From an uncultured Telmatospirillum sp. (GTDB lineage: Bacteria; Pseudomonadota; Alphaproteobacteria; Rhodospirillales; Magnetospirillaceae), in assembly GCA_903858635.1 (NCBI GenBank), contig CAIOJO010000047.1:1-54150 (forward strand): a stretch of DNA of 54,150 bases, in the 5' to 3' direction. The position numbers and the translations under genes are program-made. The notes beneath the pieces are model-generated. The model saw only the letters and a list, made by a program, of their open reading frames with translations. It ran no database searches and was not told where the DNA came from. This document shows positions 24,708 through 33,500 of the stretch, in pieces; the stretch's first letter is position 1, and each line of letters opens with the position of its first letter.

Positions 24708-26197
24708 GGGGAGTCCTGCTTGCTCTTCATCGGATCATTGTTCTTAACAGTCAGTCTGAAGCCTGGTTTATCTATGACAATGTCAGATATGTCTTTCCGG
24801 GCGGCGAACTCCTGAAGCAGCTTCACGATCGGGCGACTGTCCGGATTGTAGTTTCGGGGCGAAGGTCCGGCCGCGCGCATCGCATCGACCTGTTCGGCCG
24901 GCATGGTGGCGCGCAGGAGGAATTCCTCGTCGCCAAGAGATCGGTCGAACTTCTTGCGCAATTCGCCCAATGGCTTCGGTGGAGGCTCGGTCATCAGTTC
25001 CTTTGCCCGGGGTCGCGACAGGATCCGATCCTTGACGTTTTGGTCGACAGGGGCGGTCGGTCGGCCAAAGCGGCCGATCACGTAGCGGATGACTTCGTCG
25101 GGGACGTTGGAATAGCGCTCGCTGGAGATGACGTTGTAGAGCGCCTGTCCGCAGACCATCTGGGGAAACGGCGTGACCATGATGGGGTAGCCGAGGTCGG
25201 CCCGCACCTGGTCGACCTCTTCGATGATCTCGGGCAAGCGATGGCGGAGTTTCAGGTCGTCCAGTTGCCGCGTCATCGTTGTGAGCATGCCGCCGGGTAT
25301 CTGATGGCGCAGGAAGGCGGCGTCGAATTCGTTCTGGGAACCGGCCGGCAGCCCTTCGGCCTTGGCGAGGCGAGTGAAATAGTCGGTCATTTGAGCCAGC
25401 GCGCGGTCGTCGATGTCGACGCTGTGTCCGGTCGCCCGAAGGTTGGCAACGATGCGCATGGCCGACGGTTGGCCAGTGCCCGACGATGCCGGGCCGACGG
25501 CGGTCTGCAGGGCATCGATGCGCGTTTCCGCGGCGGCCAGATAGCTCAACGGAGCGAGCCCGATCGTGCAATGGGAATGAAGTTCCAGAGGCTTGATGCC
25601 GATTCGGGCGCGGATGGCGGCCACCAGGGTGCGGGCGCGTTCGGGTGAGAGCAGTCCGCTGGGATCCTTGATATAGATTCGATCGATGTCCGGGGATGCC
25701 GCCAGCTCGGCGGCCGCGTTGGCGTAGAACGCGTCGTCGTGGACCGCGCTGATCGTGTAGGTCAGCGCGCCGACGATCTCCTCGCCGCCGGCCTCGCGGA
25801 TCATCCGCGCAGAATCGAGCGTCGCCTTGGTGTCCACCAGTGGGTCGCTGATGGCGAAACGCGAGATGCCGTTGGCGACAAGCCTCCGATAGACGAGGAG
25901 CATGAAGTCGTCGGCGGCGACCTCCCAGGAAATGAAGCGCATGCCGGTGCCGAGGAACTGCAACTTGGTGTTGGGCATGGCGGCCCGCATCAGGCGGATT
26001 CGCTCCCATGGATCTTCTTGAAAATTGCGCACCGCCACGCCCATGTGGGTGCTCGACGTGAAGTCGATGGCATGGAATCCGACCCGGTCCATGATCGGGG
26101 CGATTTGCAGGAACTGTCTGGTCCTCAGGCCGGTGGCGCCCCAGATGCTCTGGTTGCCGTCGCGGACGGTGGTGTCGACCAGTTTGACATTGCCCAT
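24704..26197 (-). CDS. Biotin-dependent carboxyltransferase subunit, pyruvate-carboxylase/OadA-like, candidate ketone carboxylase
   Basis: The 497-residue protein has an HMGL-like TIM barrel (residues 1-270) and a PYC/OADA domain. Metal ligands are Asp13 (in TTVRDGNQ), Lys177 (in YIKDPSG, the carbamylated lysine of pyruvate carboxylase), His207 and His209. Arg12, Gln16 and the CO2-shuttling Thr241 (SGTGQPS) are kept. However, the LLRG arginine of the pyruvate pocket is Thr84 (QFLGTGMR), and Asp after the HxH pair is Cys210. The last 40 residues resemble the short N-terminal motif of AccB. The ATG at 26197 lies eight bases after the biotin carboxylase stop. It would carboxylate a ketone-like acceptor from carboxybiotin. 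Confidence 0.83.
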   Translation of the reverse strand: MGNVKLVDTTVRDGNQSIWGATGLRTRQFLQIAPIMDRVGFHAIDFTSSTHMGVAVRNFQEDPWERIRLMRAAMPNTKLQFLGTGMRFISWEVAADDFMLLVYRRLVANGISRFAISDPLVDTKATLDSARMIREAGGEEIVGALTYTISAVHDDAFYANAAAELAASPDIDRIYIKDPSGLLSPERARTLVAAIRARIGIKPLELHSHCTIGLAPLSYLAAAETRIDALQTAVGPASSGTGQPSAMRIVANLRATGHSVDIDDRALAQMTDYFTRLAKAEGLPAGSQNEFDAAFLRHQIPGGMLTTMTRQLDDLKLRHRLPEIIEEVDQVRADLGYPIMVTPFPQMVCGQALYNVISSERYSNVPDEVIRYVIGRFGRPTAPVDQNVKDRILSRPRAKELMTEPPPKPLGELRKKFDRSLGDEEFLLRATMPAEQVDAMRAAGPSPRNYNPDSRPIVKLLQEFAARKDISDIVIDKPGFRLTVKNNDPMKSKQDSP

Positions 26198-26205
26198 GGC
26201 CGCTC

Positions 26206-27546
26206 TCAGCGTTGAAGGAAACTGGGAAAGAAGGAGGTGTCGATGCCGCCTTTGGTGAATTCGGGAGACTCGAACAGGGCCGAATGCATCGCCACGTTGG
26301 TCGCGACCCCCTCGATGCAGCAGTTGGCCAATGCGGCCCTCATGCGTTCGATGGCGTCGGGCCGGTCTTTGCCGTGGACGATGACCTTGGCCAACAGAGA
26401 GTCGTAATACGGCGGCACTTGGACTCCGCGCTCGACATGCGTGTCCACCCGGATGCCGTCGCCGGCGGGAAAGACTGCGGCGGCGACAGTGCCGGGGCTG
26501 GGGCGGAAATCCCGCGTCCAATCCTCGGCGTTGATGCGGCATTCGATCGCATGCCCGGAAAAGCCGATGTCGGACTGGTCGATCCGCAACGGCCATCCCT
26601 CGGCGACGGCAATCTGCTCGGCGACCAGATCCAAGCCGGTGATGGCTTCCGTGACCGGGTGTTCGACCTGAATGCGGGCGTTCATTTCGAGAAAGAAGAA
26701 TTCGCCCGACTTGCAGTCCACGAGGAACTCGACCGTTCCCAATCCGCAGTATTCCATATGTCTGCCGAAATCGACCGCCGCCTGGTGCATCGCGGCTCTG
26801 ACCTTGTCGCTCAGATCGGGCGCCGGAGCCTCTTCGACCAGCTTCTGGTAACGCCGTTGCACCGAGCAGTCGCGGGTGCCCAAGTGAAGGATCGTCTTTC
26901 CGTCGCCGAGGAGCTGAACCTCGACATGCCGGCCTGAAGCGACGAAGCGCTCAAGGTAGACACGCCCGTCCCCGAAGGCGGCGCTCGCTTCGGCCATTGC
27001 CATTTCGATCGTTTCTTTGAGCTTGGCGGGATCGTGGACCGGCTTCATGCCGCGACCGCCGCCGCCGCTGACGGCCTTCACCAGGACCGGCCAGCCGATT
27101 TTCTCGGCCATTTCCCGGGCATCCTCGACAGCGTCGATCGTGCCACCAGGGACTACGGGCAGTCCGGCCGCCACCGCATGGCCCCGTGCTTTCAGCTTGT
27201 CGCCGATGCCATCGAGCTGAGCCTCGGTCGGGCCGATGAACAGGATGCCCGATTCCCGGCACCGGGTGGCCAGCAAGACATTCTCCGACAGGAAGCCGTA
27301 CCCCGGATGAATGGCATCGGCGCCCGCCTCCACCGCCGCGGCGACGACAAGATCGACGTTGAGGTAGCTTGCCGCCGATTTCGCCGGACCGATGCAGATC
27401 GTCTGGTCCGCCATCCTTGCGGGAATCGAATTCAAATCCGCTTCGGACGCAGCGAGCACTGTCTCGATGCCCAGCCGGTGGCAGGTGCGGATGATCCTTG
27501 CGGCGATCTCGCCGCGGTTAGCGATTAGCAGACGTCGCATGGTCAT
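26206..27546 (-). CDS. Biotin carboxylase subunit (AccC-like)
   Basis: The 446-residue ATP-grasp enzyme has AccC length. Visible motifs are LLIANRGEIAARIIRTCHRL at the start, the glycine-rich ATP loop KAVSGGGGRGMK, and LGTRDCSVQRRYQKL; the FFLEMNARIQVEHPVTE block holds the metal-binding Glu residues and the catalytic Arg. It carboxylates biotin on the carrier protein using ATP and bicarbonate. It overlaps the carrier gene by four bases and is followed at once by the carboxyltransferase, so this is a dedicated three-subunit carboxylase rather than acetyl-CoA carboxylase, which would need AccA and AccD. Confidence 0.92.
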   Translation of the reverse strand: MTMRRLLIANRGEIAARIIRTCHRLGIETVLAASEADLNSIPARMADQTICIGPAKSAASYLNVDLVVAAAVEAGADAIHPGYGFLSENVLLATRCRESGILFIGPTEAQLDGIGDKLKARGHAVAAGLPVVPGGTIDAVEDAREMAEKIGWPVLVKAVSGGGGRGMKPVHDPAKLKETIEMAMAEASAAFGDGRVYLERFVASGRHVEVQLLGDGKTILHLGTRDCSVQRRYQKLVEEAPAPDLSDKVRAAMHQAAVDFGRHMEYCGLGTVEFLVDCKSGEFFFLEMNARIQVEHPVTEAITGLDLVAEQIAVAEGWPLRIDQSDIGFSGHAIECRINAEDWTRDFRPSPGTVAAAVFPAGDGIRVDTHVERGVQVPPYYDSLLAKVIVHGKDRPDAIERMRAALANCCIEGVATNVAMHSALFESPEFTKGGIDTSFFPSFLQR

Positions 27547-28052
27547 GCCGTCTCCTGCCAGACACGCATCAATACGCGGTCGGCTTCCACGGATTGACCG
27601 TCGGCTACGCAGATTTCGGCGACGATACCATGTACTTGAGCGGCAACCGGATTCATCAATTTCATCGTCTCGACGATGCCAACGATGGTGTCGGCCTCGA
27701 CTTTCGAGCCAATCTCGACGAACGGCGGCGCGCCGGGCTTGGGCGACCGGTAGAAGGTTCCCAGCAACGGGGGCAGAATATCGAGCAGGCCGGCGGCGGA
27801 CGGAGCCGGGTTGGCCGCGATGTCCTGTTCCGCTTGCGCCTCGGCCTTCTCGGCGAACTCGGGCTGCTTTGCCTTGTGGTAGATCAGGTTGGGCTTTCTC
27901 AAGGTCTCGATCTCTTGCGTCCAGCCGCTGCGTTCCCCGGTCGCTTTTCGCAGCGAAATCCTGAAGTGGCTGGTCTCGAGGTGGAGTTCATCTTGAAATG
28001 ACGCATCCATGATCCGGATTATTTCTTGAATGTCGTCGTTGGTGAAAAGCAT
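27543..28052 (-). CDS. Biotin carboxyl carrier protein (AccB-like)
   Basis: The 169-residue protein has a C-terminal biotinyl domain. LLGTFYRSPKPGAPPFVEIG leads to the biotinylation site VETMKLMNP, with Lys131 as the acceptor. The N-terminal 40 residues (DDIQEIIRIMDAS, then HFRISLRK) are the helix-strand motif of AccB. A Glu/Ala/Gln-rich linker joins the two parts. It lies 38 bases after the first UPF0261 gene and overlaps biotin carboxylase. It carries CO2 between the carboxylase and the carboxyltransferase at 24704. Confidence 0.92.
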   Translation of the reverse strand: MLFTNDDIQEIIRIMDASFQDELHLETSHFRISLRKATGERSGWTQEIETLRKPNLIYHKAKQPEFAEKAEAQAEQDIAANPAPSAAGLLDILPPLLGTFYRSPKPGAPPFVEIGSKVEADTIVGIVETMKLMNPVAAQVHGIVAEICVADGQSVEADRVLMRVWQETA

Positions 28053-28090
28053 GACAGTTGTTCCGTCTTAAGGGGGCGGCTTCCTATTTT

Positions 28091-29308
28091 CTATTTATGG
28101 TAGAAATACAGAACCTGCTGCGTTATCGCGTCGGCAAATGCCGGATCGTTGATGTGGCAGGGCAGTTCGGTCATCGACGCGCTTTTCGGAAGGACCGTTT
28201 TCAGATAATCCGCGAACACGGGTGGTAGCGAAGGATCGTACAAATGGCCTTCGGTGCTGTCGTGGGACGAGAACCCGCCAAGCGGGACCAAGAACGCGAC
28301 GGGCCCCTTGGCCGTTTTGATCAAATCCGACATGTGGTCGGCAAGATGGCGGAGTTCTTCGGCCTCGCTCCTGACCGCCGTGAGCGCGGCATTGTGGATG
28401 TGGTAACGCTTGCCGGGAAACCGCGCCTTCGCGTCGTCGATGGGGCCGGCCACCATGAAGTCGGCGTTGCCGGGCGCGAAAATCGTCGGCACGCCGCATT
28501 CCAGGGCCGCCTTGCAGCGGTCCGGCCCCGCGCTGCAGAGGCCGCCGTGCAGATGGTCGTTCACCTCGACGAGCGAGAGGTCGACGACGATGGAGACCTG
28601 CCCGTCCCGTATGATGTTGTCCATCGCCGCGCCGCCGGTGCCGAGCGTGTGGAAGACCACCACCTCGAATCCCTTTTCCTCCAGCGACTTGCGAACCCTG
28701 ACAGTGCATTTGTCCGTCGTGCCCAGGGTCGACACGGCCACCAGCGGCTTTCCCGACCGTTCAGACGGACTGTAGTTTTGCGCCATGCCGGCGAGAGCCG
28801 CGGCCGCATTGCGGAAGACGCCGCGGCTGATCGAGTTCAGCCCCGCGATGTCGACGACGCTGTTCACCATCACGATGTCTTTGAATCCGACGAACGGTTT
28901 GGTGAAGCCGGAGGCCATCGTCGAGATCATGACCTTCGGCAAACCGAGCGGAAATGTGCGCATCAAGGCGGTGCACAGGGTTGTCCCCATCGATCCACCC
29001 ATGCCGATGATCCCGCTGAGGCTGACCCGTTCGTGCAGTTTCTGGGCGCAGATGATGGCGCCCTCCATCATGATCGCCTGGCACTTGCCTTCGTGGCCGA
29101 TGGCCCGGACCTCCGGCATGGTCGTGCCGACCGCGGCAGCGATCTGGTCCGGCGTTATCGCCGCCCCGCCGTCGATCGACGACCGGATGCTGGGGTCAAG
29201 ATGAAATACTTGAAGACCATATTCCTCTAGGTATTGCCGGATAAAATCTGCCTCTACTTCCTTGGTATCCAAGGTCGCAACCAGCAAGACATTTGGCCTC
29301 TTGGACAT
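28091..29308 (-). CDS. UPF0261/Tm-1-like ATP-binding domain protein (first copy)
   Basis: The 405-residue protein opens with PNVLLVATLDTKEVEADFI, the UPF0261 hallmark. It has the nucleotide-binding glycine region GIIGMGGSMGTTLCTALMR followed by FPLGLPKVMISTMASG, and a C-terminal FLVPLGGFSSHDSTEG. It is the canonical-looking member of the pair. The ATG at 29308 was chosen because GGAG is six bases upstream; two earlier in-frame ATGs (29320, 29329) are less likely. It is the first gene of the carboxylase operon, with activator box E 147 bases upstream. ATP-dependent activation of the ketone substrate, for example by phosphorylation, is the inferred role. Confidence 0.82.
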   Translation of the reverse strand: MSKRPNVLLVATLDTKEVEADFIRQYLEEYGLQVFHLDPSIRSSIDGGAAITPDQIAAAVGTTMPEVRAIGHEGKCQAIMMEGAIICAQKLHERVSLSGIIGMGGSMGTTLCTALMRTFPLGLPKVMISTMASGFTKPFVGFKDIVMVNSVVDIAGLNSISRGVFRNAAAALAGMAQNYSPSERSGKPLVAVSTLGTTDKCTVRVRKSLEEKGFEVVVFHTLGTGGAAMDNIIRDGQVSIVVDLSLVEVNDHLHGGLCSAGPDRCKAALECGVPTIFAPGNADFMVAGPIDDAKARFPGKRYHIHNAALTAVRSEAEELRHLADHMSDLIKTAKGPVAFLVPLGGFSSHDSTEGHLYDPSLPPVFADYLKTVLPKSASMTELPCHINDPAFADAITQQVLYFYHK

Positions 29309-29455
29309 ATTTTGCTCCATTATGCGCAAGCATCATCTTTGCATGTGAGTTACTGGTGCGTTCCAGTGCGTTATTATTTATACATTTATTGCGCGGCACG
29401 AGCGCACCGCCACGCGCATGTCGAGTCTGGATGTTCGACGCGGTCGTCGGAAAGA

Positions 29456-29473
29456 TCACCTATCGAAAGATTG
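29456..29473 (-). promoter_or_regulatory. Activator-box candidate E (carboxylase operon)
   Basis: On the minus strand it reads CAATCTTTCGATAGGTGA, identical to box B 15 kb away, and points toward the UPF0261 start at 29308 (147 bases). Confidence 0.78.
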
Positions 29474-29562
29474 CACGCAGGTTTTTCCGGCCAGCCCGAC
29501 TGGTCGGTTCCGGACAAGGCGGCCAGGAAGCGATCCGGTTCCCCTTCACCTGGTATATTAGT

Positions 29563-29581
29563 TTACGCTAAGATAGTGTAA
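29563..29581. promoter_or_regulatory. TetR/MarR-like operator candidate before the RND pump
   Basis: TTACGCTAAGATAGTGTAA is a palindrome with 8-bp arms (one mismatch) around AGA. It lies 37 bases upstream of the adaptor start codon, where a repressor would block transcription. No regulator gene of that type lies next to the pump. Confidence 0.5.
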
Positions 29582-29618
29582 GCCTATCGACCGGCCCAAC
29601 GCCAAGGAACCCCCGCTG

Positions 29619-30584
29619 ATGCGCCATACCGCCTTCGCCTTGCTCCTGCTGTCGGGCAGCGTCCCTGCCCTGGCGGCCGAACAGGTGGTCATGCCCACCC
29701 AGGTGGACGACCAGAAGGCGGTGATCGCCACAGTCGAACCGGTGCATGAACTGCCGGCGCGGGCCCGCATCGGCGGCACCATCGCCGAGATCAAGGTCAG
29801 GGAAGGCGACCGCGTCGCCGCCGGCGACCGCCTGGCTCTGGTGGTGGACCAGAAGCTGCTGCTGCAAATGCACGGCGTCGAAGCGCGCATCCAGGGCCTC
29901 CAGGCCTCGCGCGACCAAGCCAAGCTGGATTTCGACCGCGCCCAGGAATTGCGCCGCACCGGCGCCGCGACCCAGGCCAGCCTGGACGTGGCGCGGACGC
30001 AGCTCGACATCGCCGAGCGCACCCTGCAGGCGACCCGCTCGGAAAAGGACGTGATCCTGCAGCAGTCCACCGAAGGCGCCGTCCTGGCGCCCGGTCCGGG
30101 ACGCATCCTGAAAGTGCCGGTGGCGGTCGGCAGCGTGGTCCTGCCCGGCGAGGACATCGCCGATATCGCCACCGACAACTACATCCTGCGCCTGCAGCTT
30201 CCCGAACGGCATGCCCGCTCGATGCAGGCCGGCGACATCATCCTGATCGGCGCCCGCGGCCTGGAAGGCGACAGCGGCGAGCGGCTGCGCCGCGGCCGGG
30301 TCACCCTGGTCTACCCGGAGATCACCCAGGGTCGGGTCATCGCCGATGTGGCGGTGGACAACCTGGGCGACTATTTCGTCGGCGAACTGACCCGGGTGTG
30401 GGTCTCCACCGGCAAGCGCGAGGCGATTATCCTCCCCGAGGCCTTCGTCAGCCGCCGGTACGGGGTCAGCTATGTCCGCCTGAAGGACGGCACCGACGTC
30501 GTGGTCCAGCCGGGTGCCAAGAGCGAGGCCGGGATCGAGATCCTGTCGGGCCTGCGCCAAGGCGATGTGGCGGTGACACCATGA
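29619..30584 (+). CDS. RND efflux periplasmic adaptor (HlyD/AcrA family)
   Basis: The 321-residue membrane-fusion protein has a signal peptide (FALLLLSGSVPALAA, cleavage near residue 20). A lipoyl-like half (RIGGTIAEIKVREGDRVAAGDRLALVV) is followed by a coiled-coil hairpin (residues 80-145) and the second lipoyl half with the beta-barrel. It is shorter than AcrA, as in compact adaptors. It overlaps the RND permease by four bases. No outer-membrane channel gene is present nearby, so the pump must borrow one. The location next to the aromatic cluster suggests removal of phenolic toxicants, but that is inference. Confidence 0.85.
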   Translation: MRHTAFALLLLSGSVPALAAEQVVMPTQVDDQKAVIATVEPVHELPARARIGGTIAEIKVREGDRVAAGDRLALVVDQKLLLQMHGVEARIQGLQASRDQAKLDFDRAQELRRTGAATQASLDVARTQLDIAERTLQATRSEKDVILQQSTEGAVLAPGPGRILKVPVAVGSVVLPGEDIADIATDNYILRLQLPERHARSMQAGDIILIGARGLEGDSGERLRRGRVTLVYPEITQGRVIADVAVDNLGDYFVGELTRVWVSTGKREAIILPEAFVSRRYGVSYVRLKDGTDVVVQPGAKSEAGIEILSGLRQGDVAVTP

Positions 30585-33500
30585 AGCTCGGCCTGTCCGG
30601 GCATCTGACCCGTCTGTTCATGTCCAGCCCGCTGACGCCGCTGCTGCTGGTGGCCGCCCTCATCGTCGGCAGCCTCGCCCTGGTTTCCGTCCCGCGCGAG
30701 GAAGAACCGCAGATCAGCGTGCCGATGGTCGACATCATGGTCACGGCGAACGGCTACAAGGCGGGCGACGCGGTCGAGCTGATCACCAAGCCGCTGGAAG
30801 ACATCGTCAAGGGCATCAACGGCGTCGAGCATATCTATGCCAACACCCAGGACGATTCGGTCCTCGTCACCGCTCGCTTCCTGGTGGGCACCGACGAGGA
30901 CACCGCGCTGTTGCGGGTGCACGAGAAGATCCGGGCCAATATCGCCGATCTGCCGGTCGGTATTCCCGAACCGCTGATCATCGGCCGCGGCATCAACGAC
31001 GTCGCCATCCTGACCCTCACCCTGGAGGCGAAAGCGGCCCATGCCGGCCGCTGGGACGACAACGGCCTCTATCAGGTGGCCACCGAGCTGCAGCACGAAC
31101 TGCTGAAGGTCGCGGATGTCGGCCTCACCTACATCGTCGGCGGCAGCCCCAGCCAGATCCGGGTCGAGCCCGATCCCGAGCGGCTGGCGCTCTATGGCAT
31201 CACCCTCAACCAGCTGACCGACAAGCTGGCCAACGCCAACCGCTCGATGCTGCTGGGGGCATTCCGCGACGCCGGCAAGAACCTCCCGGTGCTGGCCGGC
31301 CAGACCCTGCAGGGGGTGCCCGACATCGGCCTGTTGCTGCTGACAGCGCGCGACGGGCGGCCGGTCTACGTCAAGGACGTCGCCACCGTGGTGGTGGGGG
31401 CGGCCGAGCCGGAGCACCGGGTATGGCGGCTGACCCCCGACGCCAAGGGCGGGCTCGAACGCCGCCCGGCGGTGACCTTGGCCTTCGCCAAGCGGCGCGG
31501 TGCCAATGCGGTGGTGGTGGCCGACCAGTTGATCCGGCGCCTGGAGGCGGTGCGCGGTCAGTTGGTGCCCGACGACGTGGCGGTCACGGTGACCCGCAAC
31601 TATGGCGCCACCGCCAGCGACAAGGCCAACGAACTGCTGTTCCACCTGGCCCTGGCCACGGTGTCCATCGTCGCCCTGATCACCCTGACCGTCGGCTGGC
31701 GCGAAGGCATGGTGGTTCTGGTGGTCATCCCCACCACCATCCTCTTGACCCTGTTCGCCTCGTGGCTGATGGGCTACACGATCAACCGGGTCAGTCTGTT
31801 CGCCCTGATCTTCTCGATCGGCATCCTGGTGGACGACGCCATCGTGGTCGTCGAGAACATCGTCCGCCATTGGCGCGCCAGCCACGGCCGCGATCCCAAG
31901 GAGGTGGCGGTGGAGGCGGTGGCCGAGGTGGGCAATCCCACCATCGTAGCGACCCTGACCATCGTCGTCGCCCTGCTGCCGATGATGTTCGTCAGCGGCC
32001 TGATGGGGCCCTATATGAGCCCGATTCCGGCCAATGCGTCGATGGCGATGCTGTTCTCGTTCTTCGTCGCCGTCATCATCACCCCCTGGCTGCTGGTCCG
32101 CCTGGCCGGCCGCCGCTTTTCCGACGGCGGGTCGCACGACCATGGCGACGACCGTATGGGCCGCTTCTATTTGCGCATCGCCCGCCCGCTGTTGCGCGGG
32201 CGCCGCCCGGCCAAGCGGTTCCTGCTGGGGGTTTCGCTGGCCACGGTGCTGGTCTGCGTCCTGTTCGCCACCAAGGACGTGACGGTCAAGCTGCTGCCCT
32301 TCGACAACAAGTCCGAGCTGGACGTGGTGCTCGACCTGCCGCCCGGTTCGACCATCGAGGACACCGACCGCCTGCTGGCCGCCGCCGCCCAGAGGCTGGC
32401 CGACCTGCCCGAGCTGACCGCCATGGAGATCTATGCGGGGACCGCCATGCCGTTCAACTTCAACGGACTGGTCCGCCATTACTATCTGCGGAGCAACCCC
32501 GAGCAGGGCGATCTGCAGATCGAACTCACCCCCAAATCGGACCGGTCGCGGGCCAGCCACGCCATTGCCCTGGAGGTGCGGCGCCGCCTGGCCGACCTGC
32601 CACGGCCGGCGGGAACGGCGCTGCGGGTGGTCGAGGTGCCGCCCGGACCGCCGGTCCTCGCCACCCTGCTGGCCGAGGTCTACGGCAATGACGAGGCGGC
32701 CCGCCTGGCCACCGCGGCAAAGGTCCGCCAAGCCTTCGCCAGCGTCGATTTCATCGTCGACATCGACGACACCATGCACGCTCCCGGCGAACGCCTGCGC
32801 TTCGCCATCGACCAGGACCGGCTCGAGCATTACGGGGTCGAGCAGCAGGCGGTCTACGACACCATCGCCGGCCTGGTCGGCGGCGTGCGCATCGGCTATT
32901 CGCAGAAGGGCCACGGCACAAAACCCATCGACATCTCGCTGCAATTGCCGAAAAGCCAGCGCTGGCTGGGTGAACACATCCTGTCGACCCCGGTGCCGGC
33001 CGGCGGCACCGTCCGCCAAGGCGCCAATGTGGAATTGGGCGATGTGGTGACGGTCAGCCGCGAGCCGGCCTCGCACCCCCTGTTCCGCCGCGACGGTCAC
33101 TATGTCGAAATGGTCTCGGCGGAGCTGGCCGGACGCTTCGAGGCGCCCATCTATGGCATGTTCGCCGTCGAAGACGCCCTGAAACGGCAGGATTGGGGGC
33201 CGGGCGGGCCGCCCAAGGTCGGCTATCACGGCCAGCCGCTGGACGACGCCAAGCCGTCGATCCTATGGGACGGCGAATGGGAGGTGACCTATGTCACCTT
33301 CCGCGACATGGGGGCCGCCTTCGGGGTGGCCATCCTCGGCATCTATCTGCTGGTGGTGGCCCAGTTCGGATCTTTCCTGCTGCCGCTGGTGGTGCTGGTG
33401 CCGGTGCCGCTGACCCTGATCGGCATCGTGCTTGGCCACTGGCTGTTCGGCGCCCCCTTCACCGCCACCTCGATGATCGGCTTCATCGCCCTGGCCGGCA

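Larger units (their letters stand above)
29309..29618. other. Divergent intergenic region, no gene
   Basis: This 310-base region separates the carboxylase operon (leftward) from the RND pump genes (rightward). It holds activator box E and a separate 19-bp palindrome near the pump start, described individually. The first 100 bases next to the UPF0261 gene are AT-rich. No convincing open reading frame was seen. Confidence 0.6.

Noticed and set aside
24704-28052. Reading the biotin genes as acetyl-CoA carboxylase or pyruvate carboxylase
   Set aside because: AccA/AccD are absent, and the carboxyltransferase is of HMGL type but lacks the pyruvate-binding arginine; the context is aromatic catabolism.
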